Below are positions 25,536 through 34,849 of a DNA stretch of 64,000 nucleotides, piece by piece. This DNA comes from Myxococcales bacterium (GTDB taxonomy: Bacteria; Myxococcota_A; Polyangia; Palsa-1104): NCBI GenBank assembly GCA_003170275.1, contig PNAM01000030.1, positions 44,098 through 108,097 of the forward strand, written 5' to 3'. Position numbers and translations under genes: made by a program. Position 1 is the first letter of the stretch. Each line of letters opens with the position of its first letter. The notes under the pieces are model-generated. The model was not told where the DNA came from. It did no database searches and was given only the letters and a program-made list of their open reading frames with translations.

Positions 25536-25773
25536 CTAGCTGGACGCGCTGAGGAGCTGGAGGCCGACCACCGCCGACCAGATCCACGAGCCGACGATCA
25601 TGAACAGGCCGATGAAGAAGAAGAAGAAGCACATCACGACGCCCGCGCCGAACAGGGCGAGCTGCTTGGTGCCGGTCGAGCTCTGGCCGCAGTAGATCGA
25701 GCCCAGGCCCGGCAGGATCAGGTTCAGGACCATTCCGTTGATGCCGCGCGGATTGGCGGGGGGACCTACGGGA

Positions 25774-25784
<11 letters not shown>
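25536..25784 (-). CDS. Small TM2-like membrane protein
   Basis: 82 residues with two hydrophobic helices. LILPGLGSIYCGQ before the first helix resembles the TM2-domain pattern, and an unusual run of five phenylalanines lies in the second. The ATG at 25784 overlaps the end of the nucleotidyltransferase gene by 11 bases. Function unknown. Confidence 0.75.
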
Positions 25785-26771
<987 letters not shown>

Positions 26772-26775
<4 letters not shown>

Positions 26776-27650
26776 GGCTCCTCCCAGGCGGCGAAGCGGC
26801 GGTCGTCGACCGCGCCGCACGCCTTCGCGTAGAACGGTTTGGGGCCGATCCAGGCGATCACGCCGGCGTCCGGCAGGCCGCGCACATCGAGGAGGCAGGG
26901 AAGGAGGAGCGCCTCGCCGAGGCCCTTGCCGCGGTGCGCGGGGAGCGTGCCGGCGGGGCCGAACCAGCCGAGGCCGCGGTTGTTGCCGTCGGCGGCGGCG
27001 AAGGCGACCGGCTCCTCGTCGTGGAAGGCGACGTGCACCGCGCTGCGCGGGCCGTCGAGCGAGCGCGCCACCTCGTGGGCCCACACCGGCGCGAACGCCG
27101 CTTCGACGAAGCGCAACAGGCGCTCGCGATCGGCGGCGGCGGCGCGGCGAACCTGATAGCCGCCCGAGCGGGCGCGGTCGGCGGCGGCACGCGCGCGCTC
27201 GTCGCTGACCAGCGGGTTGGCGCCGTCGAGACCGGGGGCGCGAATGTTCTCCACCTGGGCGAGCGCGCGGAAGCCGCGCTGCTCGAGGAACGCGCGCGCG
27301 GCGGCGTAACGCACATCGACGCCGGGCGAGAGGTAGTTGCCGGGGTGATCGAAGAGGCGCAGCTTGCCCGCCGGGGTGCGCACCTCGTCGAGGAGCGCCG
27401 AGGCCACGCCGCGTCGTCGCGCGTCGGGCGCGACCGCGAGCAGCTTGACCCAGCGTCCGGCGGTGGCGATCACGCCGACCAGCTGGTCGCCCTCCCACGC
27501 GCCGAGCGTGTGGCCCGCGCGCGCGCCGTTCGATCCGAACAGCTTTTCGGCCGCGACCACCTCGATGCGATCGTGGGGCAGCGACGAGGCGAGCAGCCGG
27601 ATGGCCTCGGCCAGCGCGTCCTCCGCGAGCGGTGCGATGCGCACGGCCAA
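26772..27650 (-). CDS. GNAT-family N-acetyltransferase, probably two GNAT domains
   Basis: 292 residues from a TTG (a GTG six bases later is possible). The first half has the acetyl-CoA loop VAPDARRRGVASALLDEV. The second half has GPAGTLPAHRGKGLGEALLL, a second such loop, so two tandem GNAT units are likely. Substrate unknown. Coupled by GTGA to the nucleotidyltransferase gene. Confidence 0.82.
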
Positions 27651-27697
27651 AGCGTAGCACGGCGCGATCCGAGCATGAATTCTGCTAGATTCGCTCG

Positions 27698-28506
27698 ATG
27701 CGTCTAGCGGTGCTGGGGACTGGATATGTCGGGCTCGTCGCGGGGGCCGGGTTCGCCGATTTCGGCAACGAGGTGACGTGCGTCGACATCGATGCCGAGA
27801 AGGTGGCGCGCCTGCGCCGCGACTAGCTGCCGATCTATGAGCCGGGGCTGGAGCTGCTGGTCAAGCGCAACGTCGACGAGGGGCGGGTCACGTTCACCAC
27901 CGAGATCGCCGAGGCGGTGCGCGGCGCGGAGATCGTGTTCCTCGCGGTCGGCACGCCGTCGGCGCACGACGGGTCGGCCGACCCCAAGGACGTCAAGGCG
28001 GTGATGGCGACCGCGCGGGAGTCGGGCGGCTCGCTCGAGATCCTCGAGGCGGTGCACCGGGTGAACGAGCGGCAGAAGGCGGTGTTGGCGGAGAAGATCA
28101 TCCGCCACTTCGGCGGGGACCTGGCCGGCAAGCGGATCGCGCTGTGGGCCTGTCGTTCAAGCCTGGCACCGACGACACGCGCGAGGCGCCGTCGGGGGTG
28201 ATCATCGACAAGCTGCTCGCCGCCGGCGCCTGAGGTGCACGCGCACGACCCGGTGGCCAACGAGTCGACGCGGCGCCAATTCTCGGCGGCCGGCGAGCGG
28301 GTCAAGCTGTTCGAGGGAAACTGCGACGCGGCCGATGGCGCGCACGCGCTCGCGCTGCTCACCGAGTGGCACCAGTTTCGCCGGCCCGAACTTCAAGCGG
28401 CTGCGCGAGCTGTTGCGCGAGCCGGTGCTGTTCGACGGCCGCAATGTCTGGGAACCAAACGAAGTTCGCGCGCTTGGCTTCCACTACTAGGGGGATCGGT
28501 CGATAA
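27698..28506 (+). pseudogene. UDP-glucose 6-dehydrogenase remnant (nonsense, internal deletion, frameshifts)
   Basis: Starts as a normal UDP-glucose/GDP-mannose dehydrogenase ([23 protein letters not shown]-binding). A TAG at 27824 interrupts the sequence just before LPIYEPGLELL. Near 27979 the text jumps from AVGTPSAHDGSAD straight to PKDVKAVMATARESGG, so roughly 165 residues are lost, including the catalytic-cysteine motif GGSCFPKD. Then a missing base near 28149 (ALW|GLSFKPGTDDTREAPSG), an extra base near 28213, another near 28390 and one in a G run near 28488 put the C-terminal domain (TEWHQFRRP, ALGFHYYGIGR) in changing frames. No functional enzyme can be made. Confidence 0.85.
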
Positions 28507-28529
28507 AACGGTTGCGCGTTTATAGTGTT

Positions 28530-28559
28530 TTGACATACGATATATTTGCTAACAATTAT
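28530..28559 (+). promoter_or_regulatory. Candidate promoter in AT-rich spacer
   Basis: TTGACA (28530-28535) with AATTAT 18 bases on (28554-28559), or AACAAT at 15 bases. The stretch 28502-28560 is strikingly AT-rich for this genome and precedes the small lipoprotein gene at 28582, which has a GGGAGGG ribosome site. Confidence 0.4.
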
Positions 28560-28581
28560 CGACGTCACCGGGAGGGACCCC

Positions 28582-28902
28582 ATGCGTGCATCGCTCTTCG
28601 GCATCCTCGCAGTCTTCGCAGTCGGTTGCAGCAGTGGCGCACCGTCGGTAGAGAGCGGCACCTCTGCCGAGAAGCTCGCGCCGTGCGTCGGTGTGCAGTG
28701 CGGCGCCAACGAGTTCAGCCGCTATTGGAAGTTGGACCCGGTGGAGCTGGCGCAGGAATGGGGCCGCCCCGAGCTCGCGCCGCAGATCGAGGAGCTGGCG
28801 CGCGCGGCCAAGGAAAAACTGGCGGGCGCGCCGAGCTTCAGCGACGCGCAGAACATCATGGACCACCTGTACGCGCAGATCGACACGCTCGCCGCCCATT
28901 AG
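28582..28902 (+). CDS. Small lipoprotein
   Basis: 106 residues from the ATG at 28582. Signal peptide with lipobox VGC (FAVGCSS). The mature part has two cysteines close together (APCVGVQCG) and a helical C-terminus (LAPQIEELARAAKEKL, MDHLYAQIDTL). Family not recognised. It follows the pseudogene and has its own promoter-like region. Confidence 0.72.
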   Translation: MRASLFGILAVFAVGCSSGAPSVESGTSAEKLAPCVGVQCGANEFSRYWKLDPVELAQEWGRPELAPQIEELARAAKEKLAGAPSFSDAQNIMDHLYAQIDTLAAH

Positions 28903-28934
28903 CCCCAACCGCCTTTCTTCCTTATACTTGAGTC

Positions 28935-29726
28935 GTGGCCCTGGACCGCACGATGCGGGCGCGCAACGACCTCGACTGGCTGCCGCCGTCGTTCAAGGCG
29001 ATCCGCTGGACCGTGGCCGGCACCTTGTGGACCGGAATGGCCGGGCTACTCGGCGGCGCGCTGATGTTCGCCAAGCCGGGGCTGTTCATCTACGGCAAGG
29101 GGATCGCGGTGCTGTTCGCCGGCGGGTACTACGCGGGCGACAAGGCGGCGCGCGCGGTCTTGCGCAGCCGGCTGTCGCGGTTGGCGCACGGGCGGCTCGA
29201 TCTGTCGCGCCTGAAGCGCGAGGCGGACGGCGAGCTGGTGCACGTTCGCGGGCGGGTCAAGGCGCGCCAGGCGATCACCGGGCTGCTCGACGGGCGGCAG
29301 GCGGTGTACCGGCGCGTGGTGTTCGCGATGGGCGCCGAGCGCTGGGTTCACGAGGCGGGCGAGGACTTCCACCTGGTCGACGAGACTGGCGAGCGGGTGT
29401 TGATCGAAGTCGGTGACGCGCGGCTGATCGCGGTGGACGGCAAGCGCGGGCGCGTCGAGGGCGAGCTCGCGCGGCAGGTTTTCGAGTTGACGCTCGAGCC
29501 GCAATCGCGCAACCGCACCGACGGGATCCGGATCAGCCGCAAGGACAAGGGCGCGATCAGCTGCGGCGAGGTGCTGGTGCAGGAGGGCGACGAGGTCGAG
29601 GTGGTCGGGTATAAGAACCGCAGCGTCGATCTGACCGTCGAATCGCGGCTCGAGCGCGACATCCCGATGCGCGCCACCCTGCGCGCCGGAAAAGACCTCC
29701 CGCTGCTGATCTCCCCCGTCCGCTAA
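28935..29726 (+). CDS. Membrane protein with GIDE-like domain
   Basis: 263 residues with two membrane segments near 25-70. A strand-rich cytoplasmic domain follows that resembles the GIDE/E3-ligase-like domain: LVHVRGRVKARQAITGLLDGRQAVYRRVVF, a central DETGERVLIEVGDARLI and EVLVQEGDEVEVVGY. In bacteria this domain has no established role. It sits 32 bases after the lipoprotein gene. Confidence 0.7.
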   Translation: MALDRTMRARNDLDWLPPSFKAIRWTVAGTLWTGMAGLLGGALMFAKPGLFIYGKGIAVLFAGGYYAGDKAARAVLRSRLSRLAHGRLDLSRLKREADGELVHVRGRVKARQAITGLLDGRQAVYRRVVFAMGAERWVHEAGEDFHLVDETGERVLIEVGDARLIAVDGKRGRVEGELARQVFELTLEPQSRNRTDGIRISRKDKGAISCGEVLVQEGDEVEVVGYKNRSVDLTVESRLERDIPMRATLRAGKDLPLLISPVR

Positions 29727-29738
29727 AAAGTTAAAAAG

Positions 29739-31295
29739 TTAAGTCCGCTCGCTATCTGTTATCTTGGCTGGATTTCCGTTATTGCGGCGGGATTGGCGGG
29801 CGATGCTGAGGAGGGTGAGGGCGGCGCCGCCTTCGAGGAGCGCGATCGCGATCCAGCCGGCGAGGCTGCGCTTGCCCTGCGCGTCGGTCCAGTCGAGCGC
29901 CCACCAGTCGAGGCGCAGGCGGCGCCAGCCGTCGGAGAGATCGGCGGGGAGCGGGTGGATGGTCTTCCAGGGGGCGTCGCGATCGAGATCGGGATCGTCG
30001 TGCCACCAGTGGCGCAGCATCCACACGTGGCCGCGCAAGGGAGAGAATTCGGGGATGTAGTGGCCGTGCGACAGGTTCTCCTGGAACCAACCGGGCGCGC
30101 CGGTTTGATCCTTCACCGCGATCAACAAGCGGATGTAGTGATCCCAGTAGAACGCAGCGCCGAGGAGCTGCACGCTCAGCCCGAGGCCGAGCACCAGCCC
30201 CAGGCCGCACTGGCGCAGTCGCACGCGTCCGCGCGCGAGCGCTTCGGGCAGCCACGGAAACACCAGCAGCATGGCCAGCGGCGTGAGCGCGGTCAGGTGG
30301 CGCGGGCCCCAACAGTAGTCCGCGTGCCAGTGACGAAACTTGGCGTTGAACAGCGTGGTGACGGCGATCATCGAGAGCACGAACAGGGTCTCGGCGCGGC
30401 GGCGGCGCCACGCGGTGGACACCCCGAACAGCGCGAGCACCAACGGCGGCGAGTAGAGAAAGACGCTCTTTCCCGAAGACAGAAAGAAGCCGTACAGGCC
30501 GGCCAGCAGATCCCCGGAGAACACGCCGTCCTTGATCTGGTAGCCGGAGTCGAGGAGCGATCCGGTCTTCAAGTGGTTGTGCCACAGCGCGACCGCGACC
30601 AGCTCCGCGAACACCAGCATCGCCAATGGCAGCGCGCGCCACAGGCGATCGAGATCGCCCGCGCGGCGCCGGCGATCGATCACGTACGCGGCGACGAACG
30701 GCAGCAGCAACACGTAGACCAGCTTGGAGTTGAGGAGCAGGCCGCCCGCCATCGCCAGCCAGCCCAGGCCCGCCGGGGTCACGCCCTCGCCCTGATCGAG
30801 CGTGCGCTCGACGAGCCATAGGAGTAGCAGCGTCTGCAGCGCCTCGGAGTAGGGCGCGCGCGCGTAGATGAAGCAGAACGTGCACAAGCCGGTGGCTCCG
30901 GTCCCGAGCAGCGCCCAACGCAGCGACGCGCCGCGCTTGCGCAACAGGTGGAACAGCAGCGCCATCGCGCCGGCCATCAGCAGCGCCGGTGAGACGTGCG
31001 AGGTGAACGCGTAGATCGCGCGCTCGGGCACCGACTCGATCTGGTGCATCACCTTGTAGGCGAGATAGCTCGGGATCATCGCCACCACGTTGCCGAGCGG
31101 GAACACGCCGTACTTGCGTCCCTCGCGGTGCGCGTAGAACCACGGCGGCCCGCCCTCGGTGTGCACGTCGAGCGACCAGCGATCCACCAGCGCTTGCGTG
31201 GTGTCGTAGGTGACGTGCGCGTCGGCCCAGGGCGGCTCGCGGCTGGTGCACGCGAGGAACACCAGCGCGAAGAAGACGAAGATGCGGAAGGTCAT
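29739..31295 (-). CDS. Multi-span membrane protein, glycosyltransferase-39-like
   Basis: 518 residues with about ten membrane helices. A signal-like start (MTFRIFVFFALVFLACTS) is followed by a short periplasmic loop with YDTTQALVDRWSLDVHTEGG and later HWHADYCWGPRHLTALTPL. This plan is seen in bacterial mannosyltransferase-like proteins of the PMT/GT39 type, but catalytic residues cannot be fixed. The ATG at 31295 overlaps the upstream small-protein stop (ATGA). It converges on the GIDE-like gene 12 bases away. Confidence 0.7.
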   Translation of the reverse strand: MTFRIFVFFALVFLACTSREPPWADAHVTYDTTQALVDRWSLDVHTEGGPPWFYAHREGRKYGVFPLGNVVAMIPSYLAYKVMHQIESVPERAIYAFTSHVSPALLMAGAMALLFHLLRKRGASLRWALLGTGATGLCTFCFIYARAPYSEALQTLLLLWLVERTLDQGEGVTPAGLGWLAMAGGLLLNSKLVYVLLLPFVAAYVIDRRRRAGDLDRLWRALPLAMLVFAELVAVALWHNHLKTGSLLDSGYQIKDGVFSGDLLAGLYGFFLSSGKSVFLYSPPLVLALFGVSTAWRRRRAETLFVLSMIAVTTLFNAKFRHWHADYCWGPRHLTALTPLAMLLVFPWLPEALARGRVRLRQCGLGLVLGLGLSVQLLGAAFYWDHYIRLLIAVKDQTGAPGWFQENLSHGHYIPEFSPLRGHVWMLRHWWHDDPDLDRDAPWKTIHPLPADLSDGWRRLRLDWWALDWTDAQGKRSLAGWIAIALLEGGAALTLLSIARQSRRNNGNPAKITDSERT

Positions 31296-31615
31296 TCCAA
31301 CGGCAGCCCCAGCCGCTGGCGGATCCACGCGATCACCTCCCGGCCCTTGTGCAGCGAGATGCGCGGCACCTGCACGGTGGTTGCGCCGAAGATCAGCTGC
31401 GTCAAGCCCATCGGCTGCTTGACCACGTTGGTGCACTCGCTCCAGGGAATGCGCGTGCCGTTGCGCAGCGTCAGGTGGTCCCGATCGAGCGTGCGCGGCC
31501 AGGCGCGCGTGGACATCCACAACAAGAGCGCGAGGATGCCGAGGGTCGGCAGGCCGAGGACGATCATCAGGAAGTAGTAGAACCAGCCGATCTTCACCTC
31601 GACTCGTTCCGCCAT
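31292..31615 (-). CDS. Small membrane protein of unknown function
   Basis: 107 residues with one long hydrophobic segment (about 10-35: FYYFLMIVLGLPTLGILALLL) and a soluble C-terminal part that resembles a PH-like strand pattern (TLRNGTRIPWSECTNVV, VQVPRISL). No family recognised. It is coupled by ATGA to the multi-span protein. Confidence 0.65.
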   Translation of the reverse strand: MAERVEVKIGWFYYFLMIVLGLPTLGILALLLWMSTRAWPRTLDRDHLTLRNGTRIPWSECTNVVKQPMGLTQLIFGATTVQVPRISLHKGREVIAWIRQRLGLPLE

Positions 31616-31659
31616 GTTGGCGCCGAGCCTACCAGATCGTGCTATTTTCGGAACCTTCG

Positions 31660-31749
31660 ATGAGTGAGCGCCCCGCGCGAACGGTCAACGATGGCGCTGA
31701 GTGCGCGGCCCGTGGGGCCGTGCCCTTCGTGGCGGCGAAGACGCCATGA
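31660..31749 (+). CDS. Possible 29-residue leader peptide before eutB
   Basis: ATG at 31660 opens a 29-codon frame (MSERPARTVNDGAECAARG...) whose TGA shares bases with the eutB start (ATGA at 31746-31749). In a genome where this overlap is routine between true genes, it may be a leader that couples translation of eutB. It has no homology I can name and could be chance. Confidence 0.3.
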   Translation: MSERPARTVNDGAECAARGAVPFVAAKTP

Positions 31750-33107
31750 AGCTTTCTGCAACGTTGCGGGGGAAGACGTACACCTTCCGCGATCTGAACG
31801 ACGTCCTCGCGAAAGCGAACGAGGAGAAGTCGGGGGACAAGCTGGCGGGCGTCGCCGCCGAGACCGCGACCGAGCGGGTGGCGGCCAAGCTGGTGCTGTC
31901 GGAGGTGACGCTGGCGGAGCTGCGCGAGCACCCGGCGGTGCCGTACGAGAAGGACGCGGTCACGCGGCTGATCCAGGACGATCTGAGCCTGCCGATCTAC
32001 GAGACCGTGCGCTCGTGGACGGTCTCGCGGCTGCGCGAGCACGTGCTCGACTCCAACGTGACCGGCCCGGACCTGTTGCGGCTGTCGCGCGGGCTGACCA
32101 GCGAGATGATCGCGGCGTGCGCCAAGGTGATGTCGAACCTCGATCTGATCGTCGGCGCGCGCAAGATCCGCGTGGTGGTGCACGCCAACAACACGCTCGG
32201 GCTCGAGGGCCGGCTCGGCGTGCGCCTGCAGCCCAACCATCCCTCCGACGACGTCGACGGAATCCTCGCTTCGCTCAAGGAGGGGCTCTCGTTCGGCGTC
32301 GGCGATGCGGTGGTGGGCATCAACCCGGTCACCGACAACCCGGCGCAGACGCAGAAGATCCTCGACGCGACCTGGCGCTTTCTGCACGAGTGGAAGGTGC
32401 CCACGCAGAACTGCTGCCTGGCGCACGTGACCACGCAGATGAAGGCGCTCGAGAAGGGCGCCAAGCTCGACCTCATGTTCCAGTCGATCGCCGGCACCGA
32501 GCTCGCGATGACCTCGTTTGGCGTGACCATCCCGCTGCTCCAGGAAGCGTGGGACATGACCAAGAAGCTCGGGCAGGCGACCGGGCCGCACGTCATGTAC
32601 TTCGAGACCGGGCAGGGCTCGGCGCTCTCGGCCGACGCGCACCACGGGGTCGATCAACAGACGCTCGAGGCGCGCAACTACGGCCTGGCGCGCCACTTCA
32701 GCCCGTTCTTGGTGAACACCGTCGTGGGCTTCATCGGTCCGGAATATCTGTACGATGCCCGGCAGATCACGCGTGCCGGATTGGAAGATCATTTCTGCGG
32801 CAAGCTCCACGGCATTCCCATGGGTTGCGACGCTTGTTACACCAACCATGCGGACGCGGATCAGAACGATCTCGAGAACCTCGAGGTCCTGTTGACCACG
32901 GCGGGCTGCAACTTCTTCATGGGCTTGCCGATGGGCGACGACATCATGCTCAACTATCAATCCACCAGCTTCCACGATGATGCGACCCTGCGGCAGCTAC
33001 TTGGTCTGCGGCCTGCACCAGAGATGGAATCGTGGCTCGAAACGATGGGATTGATGAGGGATGGGAAGCTCACCGACCGGGCGGGCGACCCGAGCATCTT
33101 CGGATGA
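31746..33107 (+). CDS. eutB: Ethanolamine ammonia-lyase large subunit
   Basis: 453 residues, the same length as the enterobacterial protein. The start MKLSATLRGKTYTFRDLNDVLAKANE and the segments LAGVAAETATERVAAK, HANNTLGLEGRLGVRLQPNHP and GVDQQTLEARNYGLARHF are characteristic. EutB binds substrate and, with EutC, uses adenosylcobalamin to split ethanolamine into acetaldehyde and ammonia. The partner eutC is not next to it but 3.3 kb downstream. The 3' end overlaps the next lipoprotein gene (ATGA). Confidence 0.96.
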   Translation: MKLSATLRGKTYTFRDLNDVLAKANEEKSGDKLAGVAAETATERVAAKLVLSEVTLAELREHPAVPYEKDAVTRLIQDDLSLPIYETVRSWTVSRLREHVLDSNVTGPDLLRLSRGLTSEMIAACAKVMSNLDLIVGARKIRVVVHANNTLGLEGRLGVRLQPNHPSDDVDGILASLKEGLSFGVGDAVVGINPVTDNPAQTQKILDATWRFLHEWKVPTQNCCLAHVTTQMKALEKGAKLDLMFQSIAGTELAMTSFGVTIPLLQEAWDMTKKLGQATGPHVMYFETGQGSALSADAHHGVDQQTLEARNYGLARHFSPFLVNTVVGFIGPEYLYDARQITRAGLEDHFCGKLHGIPMGCDACYTNHADADQNDLENLEVLLTTAGCNFFMGLPMGDDIMLNYQSTSFHDDATLRQLLGLRPAPEMESWLETMGLMRDGKLTDRAGDPSIFG

Positions 33108-34015
33108 GGCGCCAGGCGATCATCGCAGCGTGCGTCTCGGTGGCGATGGGGTGCGCCGCTGCCGCTGTGACCGAGCAGCCGGGTGGCTCGTCGATCGCGG
33201 TGAATCGCCGGCGCGTCGATGGGCCGCGGCTCAAGGTCCCCGAGGTGGAGCTGTTCTTCAAGGGAGAGCAGCCGTTCGCGCGGCGCGGCCGTCCGGGCGA
33301 ATGCCCGGGAGTCAATTGTGAAGAATGGTCGCTCGGTGACGTGACCAAGGGCGAGATGGCGTTCTCGCCGGACAAGCGCAAGTTCGCGTACGTGCGCGCC
33401 AAGGCGACCGCGTCGAACGCCAAGACGGTGCAGCCGCCGCACGTGTTGGTGCGCAACATCGCGGGCGATCCGATCAACGAGTTTCCGCTGTACCGGCCGG
33501 GCAAGCCGGACGAGCTGATCTGGCTCGACAACCATCGACTCGGCTACCTGACGCCGCCCGAGCAGCCGGCCGCCGGCAAGAAAGGACCGCCCGCGGCGGT
33601 CTACGTGGTGCACGACATCAATACCGGCGAGGTGCTGGCGGCGCGCTCGGGGCTCGAGTTCGTGTGGGGCCCGAGCCGCAAGCACGTCGCGTTCGTGACC
33701 GGCAATACCGGCCGGCAGCAGGTGGTGGTCGACGGGCAGAACGTCTGGCCGCGCGCGGGTGCGTCGCGCATCCATGGGCAGCCGGTGTGGTCGCCGGATG
33801 GTCACGGCCTGGCGTTCACCGACGACACCGCGGCCGGGCCGCGCCTGGTGGTGCTGGTCGAGTTCGACGATGCGCAGGGCGATCTGACCTGGAACATCCC
33901 GCGCGAGGCGGTCGGCCCGAGCCTGCGCGTCTTCTGGGCCGGCGACAACAAGGTCGTGATCGGCGAGACCGCGCTGCGGCCGCGCTTCGCCGCCGACTGG
34001 AAACGCCTGCAATAG
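33104..34015 (+). CDS. Lipoprotein with beta-propeller-like repeats, inside the eut locus
   Basis: 303 residues starting at the ATGA overlap with eutB. Lipid-type signal (CVSVAMGC). The mature part has WD40/TolB-like strands (GEMAFSPDKRKFAYVRAK, LIWLDNHRLGYL, FVWGPSRKHVAFVTG, PVWSPDGHGLAFTDD). Such propellers bind proteins or ligands in the periplasm. The direct overlap with eutB shows cotranscription, but no metabolic link is known. Confidence 0.75.
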   Translation: MRRQAIIAACVSVAMGCAAAAVTEQPGGSSIAVNRRRVDGPRLKVPEVELFFKGEQPFARRGRPGECPGVNCEEWSLGDVTKGEMAFSPDKRKFAYVRAKATASNAKTVQPPHVLVRNIAGDPINEFPLYRPGKPDELIWLDNHRLGYLTPPEQPAAGKKGPPAAVYVVHDINTGEVLAARSGLEFVWGPSRKHVAFVTGNTGRQQVVVDGQNVWPRAGASRIHGQPVWSPDGHGLAFTDDTAAGPRLVVLVEFDDAQGDLTWNIPREAVGPSLRVFWAGDNKVVIGETALRPRFAADWKRLQ

Positions 34016-34075
34016 CGTCGCGCTCTCCCGCTTTACCTTCGGTCGTGTGATATCGTCGAAGGAACGGGGGCCTAC

Positions 34076-34849
34076 ATGCATCGAGCGCTGGTGGTCGTCT
34101 GTCTGCTCGCGGGGCTCGCCCGCGCGGAGCCCGACGAGAAGACCGAGCGGGCACGGGCGCACGTCAAGGCGGCGATCGCCTATTACGACGAGGGCAAGTA
34201 CGAGGATTCCGCCAAGGAGATGGCGACCGCGTACGAGCTCAAGCCGCTGGCGGACCTGCAGTACAACCTGGCGCAGTGCTTCGAACGGCTGAACCGCCTC
34301 GACGAGGCGGCCGCGGCCTACGAGCGGTATCTCGCCGGCAAGGCCGACGCGCCGGATCGCAAGCAGGTGCAGACGCGCATCGAGGTCCTGCGTGAGCGCG
34401 CGCGCGCCGAGTCGTCGGGCAAGCCGCCGCCGGCGCCGCTGGTGCAGGAGAAGGTCGTGCTCAAGACCATCATCGTCTACAAAGAAGTGCCGCCGCCGCC
34501 CGGGCGCGCGGCGCGTTGGGCGGCGTATGGCTTGTTCGGCCTGGCGGTCGCCGCGGTGGCGTCGGGGGTCGCGTTCGCGGTGCTCGCGCAGCAGGCGTCC
34601 GACGGCGTGTCGAAAGGCGGCAACGCGGCGACGCCGGGGCCGTACGACGCAGTGCGCGGCATCGAGGACGGCGGCAAGACCGACGTGATCGTGAGCGGGG
34701 TCAGCTTCGGCGTGGCCGGCCTCGCGCTGGGCGGCGGGCTGGCGATGTACTTCATCGGGCGCAAGATCGATCGCGAGGCGCCCAAGTACACGCTCGCGCC
34801 GAGCTTCGGACCGACGGGCGGCGGCCTGGTCGTCGCGGGTCGCTTCTGA
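34076..34849 (+). CDS. TPR-containing membrane protein with signal peptide, inside the eut locus
   Basis: 257 residues: signal peptide (MHRALVVVCLLAGLARA), TPR helices (AAIAYYDEGKYEDSAKEMATAYELK, LQYNLAQCFERLNRLDEAAAAYERYL), a proline-rich linker, then two membrane helices (about 145-172 and 205-230) and a G-rich end. This plan is frequent in myxobacteria with unknown role. It starts 60 bases after the preceding lipoprotein and overlaps the next gene by one base (TGATG). Confidence 0.75.
   Translation: MHRALVVVCLLAGLARAEPDEKTERARAHVKAAIAYYDEGKYEDSAKEMATAYELKPLADLQYNLAQCFERLNRLDEAAAAYERYLAGKADAPDRKQVQTRIEVLRERARAESSGKPPPAPLVQEKVVLKTIIVYKEVPPPPGRAARWAAYGLFGLAVAAVASGVAFAVLAQQASDGVSKGGNAATPGPYDAVRGIEDGGKTDVIVSGVSFGVAGLALGGGLAMYFIGRKIDREAPKYTLAPSFGPTGGGLVVAGRF

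Noticed and set aside
31616..31745. Cobalamin riboswitch upstream of eutB
   Set aside because: The spacer is only about 130 bases, much of it open as a possible leader frame, and no B12-box-like core was seen.
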